DNA of 64,000 bases. Origin: Pokkaliibacter plantistimulans (GTDB taxonomy: Bacteria > Pseudomonadota > Gammaproteobacteria > Pseudomonadales > Balneatricaceae). The translations under genes were made by a program, and so were the position numbers. The notes beneath the pieces were generated by a model, which made no database searches, had not been told where the DNA came from, and saw only the letters and a program-made list of their open reading frames with translations. This document shows, one piece after another, positions 1 to 10,201 of this stretch (its first letter is position 1; each line of letters opens with the position of its first letter). The DNA lies in the NCBI RefSeq assembly GCF_003194385.1, contig NZ_LAPT01000062.1, positions 1 to 64,000 of the forward strand. Direction: 5' to 3'.

Positions 1-58
1 TGAGCCTGTTTTTGACGCGGTGTTCGGCAACGCAGATAGATTTTCAACGACCTGTTAA

Positions 59-101
59 CACGAAGGCAAACAGGGGTCTGCTTCCTCTGTTTGCCTTCGT
101 G
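59..101. terminator. Long perfect hairpin, possible terminator of the gene to the left
   Basis: Bases 59-73 and 87-101 form a perfect 15-bp inverted repeat, extended by a G-T wobble and two G-C pairs into a loop at about 77-83. There is no clear T-tract on either side, so a simple intrinsic terminator is only one reading. The rest of 1-303 holds no gene I can support. The sequence starts with TGA, which could be the stop of a gene outside the window, but this cannot be checked here. Confidence 0.45.
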
Positions 102-303
102 ATTCCTGCACACGACGCCCCGTCCTCGCCGGGTGAAACCTGCCTCTGCCTTTAGCGCCTGACTGGCATTTCGACTACCCTCAACTTCAAGGTAGCCAGG
201 CAACACACTGCAACGCTCAGAGTGCTTCTATCCATGACGGGGTCTGGTTGGCCGAAATAAAACCCGGTAAGGTTGATGCCGAACTTTAGCGACAGGATGT
301 TCC

Positions 304-2238
304 ATGCTCCGGCTTTCAGGTCTTGATCAGGCACCTTCCCGGCCTAACCGCATTCCTTCTCGTCGAACAGCCTTTGTTCGCAGCCTTACCTCGTTCTGCA
401 TGATATTGCTGTCCTGCCTCCAGCTGGCACAGGCTGCGGATGACACTGCTGCAGCCAGCGCGGCGACCGTTGCGCAACCGCAGGCAACAGCACAGCATGC
501 CTGGGCCATGTACGGAGCCCCTAAGTATCCGGCCGACTTCCGTCACTTTGCTTACGCCAACCCTGATGCACCCAAGGGCGGCACACTGAGGCGCTCCGCC
601 ATGGGCACCTTTGACAGCCTCAACTCCTTTATTTCCAAAGGCACACCAGCGGCAGCCTCCACGCTGCTCTACGACACCCTGATGGTGCACTCACAGGATG
701 AAACCTCCAGCATCTATGGCCTGATCGCCCAGACCATTACCGTGCCTCCTGAGCGCACCTGGGTAGAGTTCGGCATCAACCCCAAGGCCCGCTTTCAGGA
801 CGGCCAGCCGATCACCGCGGCTGACGTCAAATTCTCCTTTGAAACCCTGATCAACAAAGGCAGCCCGCTCTACGCGGTGTATTATCACGACGTCACCGCT
901 GTGGACATCAAAGACCCGCTGACCATCCGCTTCACCTTCAGGGATGGCAACAATCGCGAGCTGCCGCTGATTCTCGGCCAGCTGCCGATCTTTCCCGCCC
1001 ATTACTGGCAGGACAAGGATTTCGCCGCTGCCAACCTCACCGTTCCGGTCGGCTCCGGTGCCTACACCGTGGAGAAGATCATTCCCGGCCGCACCATCGT
1101 CTATAAACGCCTGGACAACTACTGGGCCAAAGACTTACCGAGCCGCAAAGGCATCGATAACTTCGACCACCTGAGCTACGACTACTACCGCGATGGTGAC
1201 GTCGCCCTGGAAGCTTTCAAGGCTGGAGAGTTCGATCTGAGGCAGGAAAACTCCGCCTCGCGCTGGGTGACACGCTACGATATTCCCGCCGTACATGACG
1301 GGCAGATTCTCAAATTATCGATCCCTGATCACAACCCCTCCGGCATGCAGGGCTACATCTACAACACCCGCCGCGAGCTGTTCCAGAATATCAAGGTGCG
1401 TGAGGCGCTGGCCTATGCCTATGACTTTGAGTGGGCCAACAAGAACCTGTCTTACGGTGGTCTGACCCGTACGCGCAGCTATTTCATGAACTCGGAAATG
1501 GAATCCACCGGCACGCCCAGTGCCGATGAACTGAGCCTGCTGGAGCCGCTGAAAGATGAGATTCCGGCGCGGGTGTTCAGCGAGCAGTACAATCCCCCGC
1601 AAACCGACGGCAGTGGCAATATTCGCCCACAGTTGCGACAGGCCTTACGCATTCTGCGTGAAGGTGGCTGGGAGATTCACGGCAATCGCCTGCTCAGCGA
1701 CAAAACCGGCGAGCAGATGCGCTTTGAATTACTGATCTACTCCGACCCCGGCATGGAGCGCACGGTATTGCCTTATATCCGCAATCTGCGCCGCCTCGGC
1801 ATTGATGTGGAAATACGCCGGGTCGACGTTACCCAGTTCATCAATCGTCTGCGTAGCTTCGACTTCGATATGACCGTGGCCGTGATCCCCATGTCCAACT
1901 CCCCCGGCAACGAACTGCGTGACTACTTCAACTCTGCCAATGCCAATGTGCCTGACAGCTCCAACCTGGCGGGCATCAGCAACCCGGCAGTGGATACGCT
2001 GGTAGAGAAGATCATCAACGCCCCGAGCAAAGAGATGTTTGTGGCCGCCTGTCAGGCGCTGGATCGGGTACTGCTGTGGAACTTCTATCTGGTGCCGCAG
2101 TTCACTATCCCCGACACCCATATTGCCGTGTGGGACAAGTTCGGCCGCCCCAGTACCTTGCCGTTGTACAGCCCCGGAATCGATACCTGGTGGGCCAAAT
2201 CAGCTGAACATGCCGCCTCTAGCCAAGGAAATCCGTAA
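304..2238 (+). CDS. yejA: YejA-type periplasmic oligopeptide-binding protein (ABC importer, SBP family 5)
   Basis: Protein of 644 residues, probably the periplasmic binding subunit of the YejABEF importer, which in enterobacteria takes up peptides including microcin C-like compounds. A basic N-region (RRTAFVR, 20-26) is followed by a hydrophobic stretch and a likely signal peptidase I site after AQA at about residue 44. The mature part shows the family-5 hallmarks: [15 protein letters not shown] near 65, [10 protein letters not shown], and a C-terminal closing region with WWAK. The N-region is longer than usual, so a later start cannot be excluded, but no better ATG precedes the hydrophobic core. 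The stop codon overlaps the yejB start by one base, so the four yej genes form a translationally coupled operon. Confidence 0.93.
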   Translation: MLRLSGLDQAPSRPNRIPSRRTAFVRSLTSFCMILLSCLQLAQAADDTAAASAATVAQPQATAQHAWAMYGAPKYPADFRHFAYANPDAPKGGTLRRSAMGTFDSLNSFISKGTPAAASTLLYDTLMVHSQDETSSIYGLIAQTITVPPERTWVEFGINPKARFQDGQPITAADVKFSFETLINKGSPLYAVYYHDVTAVDIKDPLTIRFTFRDGNNRELPLILGQLPIFPAHYWQDKDFAAANLTVPVGSGAYTVEKIIPGRTIVYKRLDNYWAKDLPSRKGIDNFDHLSYDYYRDGDVALEAFKAGEFDLRQENSASRWVTRYDIPAVHDGQILKLSIPDHNPSGMQGYIYNTRRELFQNIKVREALAYAYDFEWANKNLSYGGLTRTRSYFMNSEMESTGTPSADELSLLEPLKDEIPARVFSEQYNPPQTDGSGNIRPQLRQALRILREGGWEIHGNRLLSDKTGEQMRFELLIYSDPGMERTVLPYIRNLRRLGIDVEIRRVDVTQFINRLRSFDFDMTVAVIPMSNSPGNELRDYFNSANANVPDSSNLAGISNPAVDTLVEKIINAPSKEMFVAACQALDRVLLWNFYLVPQFTIPDTHIAVWDKFGRPSTLPLYSPGIDTWWAKSAEHAASSQGNP

Positions 2239-3317
2239 TGGCCGCCTATATTGCCCGCCGCCTGCTGCTGATCATCCCTACCCTGTTTGGCATCCTGCTG
2301 CTGAACTTCATCATTATTCAGTCCGCCCCCGGCGGCCCGGTTGAACGGGCCATCGCTAACCTGCAGGGGCTGAACGTCAGTGCGACGGCACGTATCAGCG
2401 GTGAAGGCGGCTCCACCATGAGCAGCCAGCATCACGACTCGCGGGCAGCACGTGGCCTTGATCCGGAGCTGGTGAAGCGCATAGAAGCGCAGTACGGGTT
2501 CGACAAACCGCCAGCGGAACGCTTCTGGCTGATGGTCAAGAACTACCTGAGCTTCAACTTCGGCACCAGTTTCTATTCCGATAAGACCGTGCTGGAGCTG
2601 ATCAAGGAGAAACTGCCGGTCTCCATCACCATCGGCCTGTGGACGACCCTGATCACCTATCTGGTATCCGTGCCACTGGGCATCCGCAAGGCCGTGCATC
2701 ATGGCAGCCGCTTCGATGTCTGGACCAGTACCGCCATTACCGTCGGCTATGCCATTCCCAACTTCCTGTTTGCCATTCTGCTGATCGTCGTCTTCGCCGG
2801 AGGCACCTACTTCAGCTGGTTCCCGCTGCGAGGGCTGACCTCCGCCAACTTCGATCAGCTGAGCTGGGGGGGAAAAGTCATCGACTATCTCTGGCATATC
2901 ACGCTGCCGGTGCTGGCCTCGGTGATTTCCAGCTTTGCCACCATGACCATGCTGACCAAGAACAGCTTTCTCGATGAAATTCACAAGCAGTATGTGATGA
3001 CGGCCCGGGCCAAAGGGCTGGGTGAAAAGCGCATTCTCTACGGACACGTGTTCCGCAACGCCATGCTGCTGATCATCGCCAGCCTGCCCGCATCGCTGAT
3101 CGGCATCTTCTTCACCGGCTCCATGCTGGTGGAAGTGATTTTCTCCCTCGATGGCCTCGGCCTGCTGGGCTTTGAATCGGTGATGAACCGCGACTATCCG
3201 GTGGTGTTCGGCACCCTGTTCATCTTTACCCTGATTGGCCTGCTGCTGAAACTGATCAGCGACATTACCTATGTTCTGGTTGATCCCCGCATTGATTTCG
3301 AGAGCCGCGAACAATGA
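2238..3317 (+). CDS. yejB: YejB-type ABC transporter permease
   Basis: Protein of 359 residues, close to the E. coli YejB length. It begins [19 protein letters not shown], the typical first membrane helix of DppB/OppB-type permeases, and has about six membrane segments. The cytoplasmic EAA loop that docks on the ATPase is visible as [22 protein letters not shown] at about residues 253-274 (read in two parts). It forms the inner membrane pore together with YejE. The 3' end overlaps yejE by four bases (ATGA). Confidence 0.93.
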   Translation: MAAYIARRLLLIIPTLFGILLLNFIIIQSAPGGPVERAIANLQGLNVSATARISGEGGSTMSSQHHDSRAARGLDPELVKRIEAQYGFDKPPAERFWLMVKNYLSFNFGTSFYSDKTVLELIKEKLPVSITIGLWTTLITYLVSVPLGIRKAVHHGSRFDVWTSTAITVGYAIPNFLFAILLIVVFAGGTYFSWFPLRGLTSANFDQLSWGGKVIDYLWHITLPVLASVISSFATMTMLTKNSFLDEIHKQYVMTARAKGLGEKRILYGHVFRNAMLLIIASLPASLIGIFFTGSMLVEVIFSLDGLGLLGFESVMNRDYPVVFGTLFIFTLIGLLLKLISDITYVLVDPRIDFESREQ

Positions 3318-4465
3318 GTACCGACATGCCGACTTCTGCAGCCGCCGGCACCGCCTCCGTCACTGCCGGCAATCCACCCAAGCGACGTCGCTTGAGCCCC
3401 ATCAACCAGCGTCGTCTGGCGATTTTCAAAAACCACCGTCGTGGCTACTGGTCATTCTGGCTGATGCTGGTCCTGTTTGTGCTCAGCCTGGGGGCCGAGC
3501 TGATCGCCAATGAGCGCCCGCTACTGGTGCGCTATAACGATCAGTGGTACTTCCCGCAGCTGCATGACTACTCCGAACTGACCTTTGGCGGCGAGTTCGA
3601 TATGTATGCCGACTATAAGGACCCCTTTGTCGCCAGGCAGATCAATGAACATGGCTGGATGCTGTGGCCGCCCATCCGCTTCAGCTACGACACCATCAAT
3701 TTTGACCTGCCGACCCCCGCCCCGTCTGCGCCCACCACCACCAACCTGCTGGGTACCGATGATCAGGGCCGTGATGTGCTGGCAAGGGTCATCTACGGCT
3801 TCCGTGTATCCATGCTGTTTGCCCTGACACTGACAATTGCATCTTCCGTCATCGGCATTGTGGCGGGTGCGGTGCAGGGCTACTACGGCGGCAAGGTGGA
3901 CCTGTTCTTTCAGCGCTTTATCGAGATCTGGTCGGGCCTGCCGGTGCTGTTCCTGCTGATTATTCTCAGCAATATCGTGCAGCCCAACTTCTGGTGGCTG
4001 CTGGGCATCATGCTGCTGTTCAGCTGGATGAGTCTGGTGGATGTGGTCAGGGCCGAATTCCTGCGCAGCCGTAATCTGGAATATGTTCGCGCCGCCCGCA
4101 CGCTGGGCATGGGCAATGGTCGCATCATGTTCAAGCACATCCTGCCCAATGCCATGGTCGCGACCCTGACCTTTATGCCCTTTATATTCAATGGCTCGCT
4201 GGTGACGCTGACCTCCCTCGACTTTCTCGGTTTCGGTCTGCCGCTGGGCTCCCCTTCACTGGGCGAGCTGCTGGAACAGGGCAAGAACAATCTGCAGGCG
4301 CCCTGGCTGGGTATCTCCGCCTTCGTCGTGCTGTCGGCCATGCTGACCATGCTGATTTTCATCGGTGAGGCCGTGCGCGATGCCTTTGACCCGCGCAGTA
4401 CCTTCGTTCCCGCTGCCAGCCAACCTGCAGCAACACCCCAGACCAGCAACGGAGAGCAGCACTGA
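3314..4465 (+). CDS. yejE: YejE-type ABC transporter permease
   Basis: Protein of 383 residues, OppC/DppC-type permease and partner of YejB. An N-terminal cytoplasmic stretch rich in Ala, Thr and Pro (about 1-35) makes it longer than E. coli YejE. The first helix ([20 protein letters not shown]) is followed by a periplasmic loop typical of YejE ([15 protein letters not shown]), then five more helices. The EAA loop reads [20 protein letters not shown]. The stop overlaps the yejF start by one base. Confidence 0.92.
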   Translation: MSTDMPTSAAAGTASVTAGNPPKRRRLSPINQRRLAIFKNHRRGYWSFWLMLVLFVLSLGAELIANERPLLVRYNDQWYFPQLHDYSELTFGGEFDMYADYKDPFVARQINEHGWMLWPPIRFSYDTINFDLPTPAPSAPTTTNLLGTDDQGRDVLARVIYGFRVSMLFALTLTIASSVIGIVAGAVQGYYGGKVDLFFQRFIEIWSGLPVLFLLIILSNIVQPNFWWLLGIMLLFSWMSLVDVVRAEFLRSRNLEYVRAARTLGMGNGRIMFKHILPNAMVATLTFMPFIFNGSLVTLTSLDFLGFGLPLGSPSLGELLEQGKNNLQAPWLGISAFVVLSAMLTMLIFIGEAVRDAFDPRSTFVPAASQPAATPQTSNGEQH

Positions 4466-6054
4466 TGAGCACCACTACTTCTCCATTGCTGCAGGTAGAC
4501 AACCTGTGGGTTAGCTTCAATGGCCATCCGGTGGTCAAGGGCGTCAGCTTCTGCGTGCAGAAAGGCCAGACTCTGGCACTGGTCGGCGAGTCAGGCTCGG
4601 GTAAGTCGGTGACTGCGCAGTCGATCCTGCGCCTGCTGCCCTACCCCAGCGCCAGCCATCCTCAGGGCCGTATCCTGTTTGATGGGCAGTCACTGCTGGA
4701 ACTGGGCCAACAGGGGATCCGGCAGATCCGCGGCAACCGCATTGCCATGATTTTTCAGGAGCCGATGACCTCGCTCAACCCGCTGCATACCATCGAAAAG
4801 CAGATCACCGAGATTCTCGAACTGCATGTGGGTCTGCGCGGTGCGGCAGCCCGCAAGCGCACACTGGAGTTACTGGAGTGGGTCAAACTGCCTGACCCGC
4901 CCAGCCAGCTGCAGCGCTACCCCCATGAACTGTCCGGCGGTCAGCGCCAGCGGGTGATGATCGCCATGGCACTGGCCAACGAGCCTGAGTTGCTGATTGC
5001 CGACGAGCCGACGACCGCGCTGGACGTCACCATCCAGAAGCAGATTCTCGACCTGCTGAAAGAACTGCAGCAACGTCTGGGCATGGCGATACTGCTGATC
5101 ACCCACGACCTCAATATCGTTCGCCACTACGCCGATGAAGTCTGCGTGCTGTATCACGGTGAGCAGCAGGAGTACCGCCCCACGGCCGAGCTGTTTGCCG
5201 CTCCGCAGGCAAGCTACACCCGTACCCTGCTGGCGGCAGAGCCATCGGGCACACCGGCGCCGCTGGCAGCTGACGCCGCCGAGCGGCTGCAAGGTCATGA
5301 CCTGAAGATCTGGTTCCCCATCAAGCGGGGGTTCTTCAGGAAAGTCAGCAGCCATGTGAAAGCCGTAGATGGCGTCAACTTATCACTGCGTGCGGGAGAA
5401 ACCCTGGGTGTGGTGGGCGAGTCGGGCTCAGGTAAGACCACACTGGGACTGGCACTGGTCAAACTGCTGGGGTATCAGGGCGAGCTGAGTTTTGATGGTC
5501 AGTCCCTGCAGGGGATGAATCAGAAAGCCTTCAAACCTCTGCGGCGACGTATCCAGATGGTGTTTCAGGATCCCTATGGCAGCCTCAGCCCCCGTATGAC
5601 CATCGGTGAAATTATCGCCGAAGGTTTACAGGTGCATGCCATGGGCTCCGACACTGAACAGGAGCAGGCGGTGATCACTGCCCTGCAGGAAGTCGGTCTC
5701 GACCCGGCCAGCCGCCATCGCTACCCCCATGAGTTCTCCGGCGGGCAGCGCCAGCGGATCAGCATCGCTCGTGCGCTGGTACTGAAACCCGAGGTCATCA
5801 TTCTTGATGAACCGACCTCAGCGCTGGATCGCACGGTGCAGTCACAGATCATCGACCTGCTACGTAACCTGCAGCAGAAGTACGGCCTGAGTTATGTCTT
5901 TATCAGTCATGATCTCAGTGTCGTGCGGGCGCTCAGCCACCGGCTGCTGGTAATGTATCAGGGCAAGGTGGTGGAAGCCGGAGAGGCTGCCGATGTATTT
6001 GACCGCCCCCAGCATCAGTACACCCGCACCCTGATGCAGGCCGCACTGGGCTAA
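4465..6054 (+). CDS. yejF: YejF-type duplicated ABC ATPase
   Basis: Protein of 529 residues, the same length as E. coli YejF, with two ABC ATPase domains in one chain that energise the YejBE pore. First domain: Walker A GESGSGKS at 41-48, signature LSGGQRQR near 155, Walker [13 protein letters not shown]. Second domain: Walker A GESGSGKT near 317, signature FSGGQRQR near 424, Walker [13 protein letters not shown]. Both ATP sites look intact. It is the last gene of the yej operon and faces the convergent cupin gene across a hairpin at 6066-6096. Confidence 0.94.
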   Translation: MSTTTSPLLQVDNLWVSFNGHPVVKGVSFCVQKGQTLALVGESGSGKSVTAQSILRLLPYPSASHPQGRILFDGQSLLELGQQGIRQIRGNRIAMIFQEPMTSLNPLHTIEKQITEILELHVGLRGAAARKRTLELLEWVKLPDPPSQLQRYPHELSGGQRQRVMIAMALANEPELLIADEPTTALDVTIQKQILDLLKELQQRLGMAILLITHDLNIVRHYADEVCVLYHGEQQEYRPTAELFAAPQASYTRTLLAAEPSGTPAPLAADAAERLQGHDLKIWFPIKRGFFRKVSSHVKAVDGVNLSLRAGETLGVVGESGSGKTTLGLALVKLLGYQGELSFDGQSLQGMNQKAFKPLRRRIQMVFQDPYGSLSPRMTIGEIIAEGLQVHAMGSDTEQEQAVITALQEVGLDPASRHRYPHEFSGGQRQRISIARALVLKPEVIILDEPTSALDRTVQSQIIDLLRNLQQKYGLSYVFISHDLSVVRALSHRLLVMYQGKVVEAGEAADVFDRPQHQYTRTLMQAALG

Positions 6055-6065
6055 CGCGCCCCCGC

Positions 6066-6096
6066 AAGTCCCTCTTCTCTTATGGAAGAGGGACTT
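6066..6096. terminator. Bidirectional hairpin between convergent yejF and cupin gene
   Basis: A perfect 12-bp inverted repeat (6066-6077 with 6085-6096, AAGTCCCTCTTC and its complement) with a 7-base loop lies 12 bp after the yejF stop and just past the 3' end of the convergent cupin gene. Position fits a shared terminator. The T-tract is weak. Confidence 0.6.
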
Positions 6097-6108
6097 ATGC
6101 TGAGCATG

Positions 6109-6588
6109 TCAGGCTGAAGGGGATACCCGCTGCATCTGCTGCAGAAAAGCTGCCACCCCCGCATCACCTTCTGCCGGTGCCCAGGGAGCAAAGTCGGTTT
6201 TGACCTCAGGCCGGTAGGGGCCGGGTTTGATTTCCATGACCACGGCAGGCCCATCCAGCGGGTACAGGCTGTGCCAGGTGTGAGCATCAAACTCCAGCGC
6301 ACAGAGCGCGCCTCCCGTCTCCAGCCGATGCCGGCTCAGCTCGCGGCCATCCTCGCTGAACGTCACCACCATCATCCTGCCCTGCAGCATCAGCAACAGC
6401 TCACGCTTGTCTTCCTGCCGGTGACAATGAGGGCGCACATAGGTGCCGGGCTGCAAGGCGATACACACCCGCTGCACCGGCTCATCGTGACTGGCATGCA
6501 GCAGTAGGTGACTGCGTAGCCGTGGTGAGGCGGCGGCCTGCGCCAGCAAGGCATCAAACAACGACTGGTCGAGCAATATATCAGCCAT
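6109..6588 (-). CDS. WbuC-family cupin-fold metalloprotein
   Basis: Protein of 159 residues. The central cupin barrel has a metal-binding pattern around residues 50-66 (PGTYVRPHCHRQEDKRELL) and a second histidine in AHTWHSLYP. The phrase GTYVRPHxH..DK is characteristic of the WbuC family, found near polysaccharide genes in some bacteria and elsewhere as single genes. The substrate is unknown. The start overlaps the end of the upstream histidine phosphatase gene by 8 bp, so the two are probably co-translated. No sugar-biosynthesis genes lie nearby. Confidence 0.8.
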   Translation of the reverse strand: MADILLDQSLFDALLAQAAASPRLRSHLLLHASHDEPVQRVCIALQPGTYVRPHCHRQEDKRELLLMLQGRMMVVTFSEDGRELSRHRLETGGALCALEFDAHTWHSLYPLDGPAVVMEIKPGPYRPEVKTDFAPWAPAEGDAGVAAFLQQMQRVSPSA

Positions 6589-7216
6589 GGTGAAAGCCCT
6601 CTACAACGGTAGCCTGAGCCTGCGGCGCCAGCAGCCAGCGTGCCTCTGCGGTCTGCAGATGTGGCTGATGCCGGTGCAGGGCGGTGCTGACTCCGGCCGC
6701 CCAGGTACAGCTGATCTGCAGGGTGTCGCCATGAGCTACCAGCAACAGGGTCTGCTGCTGGTAGCGCTGCTCCAGCTCAGCAATCAGCCCCAGCACCCGC
6801 CGTGCCACTGCCGTGGTGCTTTCTACTCCCCACTGCTGATGATCTGCATTTTGTTCATCCTGCCGCCACACGTCGGCATAGTGCTGATCTCCCAGCCCTT
6901 CCAGCTCGCCGAAGCTGCGCTCACGCAGGGTAGCGGACAGCTCCAGAGGGGCGGAGAAAAACGCCGCAGCCGCTTCGGCCGTCTGTTTTGCCCGCAGAAA
7001 GTCAGAGCTGAAAATACGATCCGGCTTCGGCAGTGACCAGCCCTCAAGCGTCGCGGCCACCTGCCCACGCCCACGGCCGGTCAGACCATAGCGGCTGCAG
7101 CCGATCTCAGGCGTACTGACAATGATGCCCTGCCCGTTCGCTTCGCTATGCCCATGACGCATAACCAGATACCGATTGGACCACGACTGCCCTGTCTTGC
7201 TGTCACCCTTACCCAT
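6581..7216 (-). CDS. Histidine phosphatase family protein (phosphoglycerate mutase-like)
   Basis: Protein of 211 residues. The catalytic RHG motif is at 20-22 in YLVMRHGHSEANGQG, and the second catalytic histidine is in LLVAHGDTLQI. An acidic residue expected between them is in LRERSFGELEG. These are the features of the branch-1 histidine phosphatase superfamily. The exact substrate (sugar phosphate, alpha-ribazole phosphate or other) cannot be told from sequence. It overlaps the downstream cupin gene, suggesting a small two-gene unit. Its promoter would lie in 7217-7408, shared with the divergent DUF2339 gene. Confidence 0.85.
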   Translation of the reverse strand: MGKGDSKTGQSWSNRYLVMRHGHSEANGQGIIVSTPEIGCSRYGLTGRGRGQVAATLEGWSLPKPDRIFSSDFLRAKQTAEAAAAFFSAPLELSATLRERSFGELEGLGDQHYADVWRQDEQNADHQQWGVESTTAVARRVLGLIAELEQRYQQQTLLLVAHGDTLQISCTWAAGVSTALHRHQPHLQTAEARWLLAPQAQATVVEGFHHG

Positions 7217-7244
7217 TTACTTCACCTGACACTGTGTTACCTGA

Positions 7245-7272
7245 TACCGCTCACCTGGTACTGCTCACCTGT
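7245..7272. repeat. Imperfect tandem 14-bp direct repeat in a divergent promoter region
   Basis: TACCGCTCACCTGG (7245-7258) is followed directly by TACTGCTCACCTGT (7259-7272), with 12 of 14 bases equal. A further TTCACCTG lies at 7220-7227. The repeats sit between the divergent phosphatase and DUF2339 genes, so a protein-binding role is possible but not shown. Confidence 0.4.
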
Positions 7273-7408
7273 TGAGCCATGACCATCGACGCATTCTGTT
7301 GATATTGCTGACCAGAACTTTACCCCTCCCGGCCAACTCCCCATTCGCTGAATCACTGGCTGCAGAGTAAACTCCTTACCTTACCTATTTACTCCACAGG
7401 AGCAACGA

Positions 7409-10201
7409 ATGGAGTCGTTAATGATGCTGCTTGGCCTTGGCCTGCTGCTGGCTCTGGGGTTCAGCCTGATTGGCGTGCCCCTGCTGATGCGCAAGGTCAA
7501 CCGTTTGGAGCAGCAGCTATGGGACGTGCAGCACCAGCTAGCACAGCGCAGCCAGAACCAGCCGCAACCCACCTCCTCCGCTACCACTGCCGCAGCTGCA
7601 GCGTCCGTATCGACAGCTGAACAGCCAGCCTCTGCCGCCAGCACCGTCAGTCCGACAAGCGATTCCATCCGTCCGCCGCAATCGCCGGCCAAGGAATCCA
7701 CGGCTCAAGCAGATACGCACAACACCACCGCGCAGCCGTCCCCCTGGGGGCGACAAGCACCGGCTGAGACTCAGCGCGCAGCCAGCACAGAATCACTGCA
7801 GCCGCTCACGGCTCAGGCTCCGTCAAGCCTGTTCGACAAACTGCTGGCACTGGGCAAGGGTCACTTTACTCAGGACAACTGGCCCGTCCTTACCGGCATC
7901 ATTGTGCTGTTCTTCGGCGTCAGCTACCTGATCAAGTATGCAGCTGACAACAACCTGCTGCCCATCGAACTACGCCTGCTGGGTGTGATGCTGCTGGGTG
8001 CAGTACTGATCGGCGTGGGCTGGCGCATGCGCCATCGCGACAGCCACTACAGTACCCTGCTGCAGGGCGGGGGTTTTGGCCTACTGTTTATTACCCTGTT
8101 TGCCACCTACCGCTTCTACGGCCTGCTCCCGGCCAGTGTGACCTTCGCTGCGATGTTAGGCGTTGTGCTGTTTGCCAGTTTTCTGGCGGTCCGTCAGAAC
8201 AGCCTGATCCTCGCAGTACTGGGCTCGCTCGGCGGCTATCTGGCCCCCCTGCTGGCCTCCAGTGACAGCGGTAACCATATCGGTCTGTTCAGCTACTACG
8301 AAGTGCTGAACCTCGGCCTGCTGGCGATGGCCTGGTTCAGGGCCTGGCGTCTGCTCAATCTGATTGGTTTTGTCTTCTGCTTCACGCTGCTGGGGATGTG
8401 GATGGCCCACGGGTACAGCCCGGCCGACCAGCTGTCCACCGGCGTATTTGTCGCCCTGTACTTCCTCCACTATGCCGTCCTCAGCCTGCTTTATGGCCTG
8501 CGACGGGCACCGCGCTTCCGTGATTATCTGGATGCCACACTGCTGTTCGGCACGCCGACGGTCTGCGCCGGGCTGAATTATCTGCTGCTGAACGATCTCG
8601 ACTACGGTTTGCCACTGGCCACGCTGGCCATGGCTAGCGTCTACGCACTGATGGCCTGCTGGCTGCACGCGCGTCAGCAGTTGCCCCTGCTGCAGGATAC
8701 CTATGCCGCGCTGACGCTGATGCTGGCGACCCTGGCCATCGCCTATGCCGCCAGCGACTTCTGGACCGGAGCTATCTATGCACTGGAAGGCGCTGGCTGT
8801 GTGTGGATCAGCCATCGTACCCAGCGTCCGTTACTGGGCTACTGGGGCATTCTGGTGCAACTGATCAGCGGCTATTACTTTGCCGACGCCAGCCTGTATC
8901 AGTCACCGACTTCCCTGCTTGATCCGACCCTGCTTGGCGATGTGCTGCTGGTCGCCGCTGCACTGCTCAGCATGGGCTGGTTGCCGCATCAGACGCAGGC
9001 CATGAGTACGCTGGGCAAACGCCTGCTGCAACTGCCGGCCATTGACTCCATCTCGCAACTGCTGCGTTACGCGCTGGCCGTCTGGAGCCTGGGCTGGTGG
9101 CTGCATTTTGGTTGTGAGGCAGTGCCGCTGATCTTCAACCATGGCACAGAGGGCAGCCCTTATGACTACCGCTGGCAACCGGGTTGGATGGCATTCTGGA
9201 CCTTGTCACTGCTGATCACCAGCGTCCTGCACAGCCTCACCCGCTGGTCGCTGTTGACTGCGGCACCGGCCATCTGGCTGGGGTTGGGCAGCGCCACTCT
9301 GGTATGCCAGATGGCCGAATATCAGCATCTGGGCTTCGCTGCCGGACAAGGCTGGAGCTGGCTGTGGCTTGGCGCGTTTTATTTGGCCCTGTGGTGGCAT
9401 GACCAGCCCCTGTTCGCCGATCAGCCACCGCGTGGAGCAGACGCACTGCACGCCTGGCTGGGGCTGCTGTGGACAGCGGCCGTCAGTCAGGAAATCTACT
9501 GGCAGGCCAGCCATCGTCTGGGCAGTGCAGACTGGGGTCTGTGTCTCGCACTACTGCCGTGGATGATCGCACTGCTGAAAATGACCTACTACCACGGCTG
9601 GCCCTTCGCTCGCCATCAGCGTGGATACGGCTGGCTGCTACAGGCATCGGCACTGGTACTGGTTGCAGGCTCACTACTGACGCTGATTCTGCCCGGTGAT
9701 CTGCCTCCCTGGCCGTCCATCCCGCTGCTGAACCCTCTTGATCTGCTGTTGATGGCGGCCGCCGCTGTGCTCTGTCTGGCCCGCAGCCAGCTGCAACTGG
9801 AACGCCTCAGTGTCGGCGGCTGGTTGGTGGTCGGTCTGATCGGGCTGGCGCAGTTGTCAGCCATCGGTCTGCGTACACTGCACCACTGGCTGGATGTGCC
9901 GTACACCCTGTGGGGGCTGTTTGCCAGCTCCGCCGCGCAGGCCTGGCTGTCGATACTCTGGTGCTTCTGTGGTCTGGCGCTGGCCATCGTCGGCAATCGC
10001 AAGCTGGCCTCACGCCCGGTATGGTATGCCGGTGCTGGTCTGCTGCTGGTAGTGCTGGCCAAGCTCTATCTTGTTGACCTGCATGGTACAGGCACACTGG
10101 CGCGGGTGGTGTCCTTTATCGGCGTCGGTCTGCTGCTGGTCGTAGTGGGTTACTGGTTTCCAGTGCCGAAACAGACCATGGAAAACGACGAAGGACAATA
10201 G
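7409..10201 (+). CDS. DUF2339 family large multi-pass membrane protein
   Basis: Protein of 930 residues. One N-terminal helix (MMLLGLGLLLALGFSLIGVPLL) is followed by a short coiled-coil-like segment (KVNRLEQQLWDVQHQLAQ), a long Ala/Ser/Thr/Gln-rich linker to about residue 140, and then some two dozen hydrophobic helices to the C-terminus. This layout is that of DUF2339 proteins. Function is unknown; transport or envelope roles have been guessed. A strong ribosome site (AGGAG, 7398-7402) precedes the ATG. The stop codon ends at 10201 and the leader-distal CRISPR repeat begins at 10202, so the array lies directly against this gene. Transcription of this gene would run antisense into the array. 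Confidence 0.85.
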   Translation: MESLMMLLGLGLLLALGFSLIGVPLLMRKVNRLEQQLWDVQHQLAQRSQNQPQPTSSATTAAAAASVSTAEQPASAASTVSPTSDSIRPPQSPAKESTAQADTHNTTAQPSPWGRQAPAETQRAASTESLQPLTAQAPSSLFDKLLALGKGHFTQDNWPVLTGIIVLFFGVSYLIKYAADNNLLPIELRLLGVMLLGAVLIGVGWRMRHRDSHYSTLLQGGGFGLLFITLFATYRFYGLLPASVTFAAMLGVVLFASFLAVRQNSLILAVLGSLGGYLAPLLASSDSGNHIGLFSYYEVLNLGLLAMAWFRAWRLLNLIGFVFCFTLLGMWMAHGYSPADQLSTGVFVALYFLHYAVLSLLYGLRRAPRFRDYLDATLLFGTPTVCAGLNYLLLNDLDYGLPLATLAMASVYALMACWLHARQQLPLLQDTYAALTLMLATLAIAYAASDFWTGAIYALEGAGCVWISHRTQRPLLGYWGILVQLISGYYFADASLYQSPTSLLDPTLLGDVLLVAAALLSMGWLPHQTQAMSTLGKRLLQLPAIDSISQLLRYALAVWSLGWWLHFGCEAVPLIFNHGTEGSPYDYRWQPGWMAFWTLSLLITSVLHSLTRWSLLTAAPAIWLGLGSATLVCQMAEYQHLGFAAGQGWSWLWLGAFYLALWWHDQPLFADQPPRGADALHAWLGLLWTAAVSQEIYWQASHRLGSADWGLCLALLPWMIALLKMTYYHGWPFARHQRGYGWLLQASALVLVAGSLLTLILPGDLPPWPSIPLLNPLDLLLMAAAAVLCLARSQLQLERLSVGGWLVVGLIGLAQLSAIGLRTLHHWLDVPYTLWGLFASSAAQAWLSILWCFCGLALAIVGNRKLASRPVWYAGAGLLLVVLAKLYLVDLHGTGTLARVVSFIGVGLLLVVVGYWFPVPKQTMENDEGQ

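Noticed and set aside
2085-3314. Minus-strand frame of 409 residues opposite yejB
   Set aside because: Full overlap with a certain gene in the other direction, Gln/His/Gly-rich composition typical of antisense frames, and no family features.
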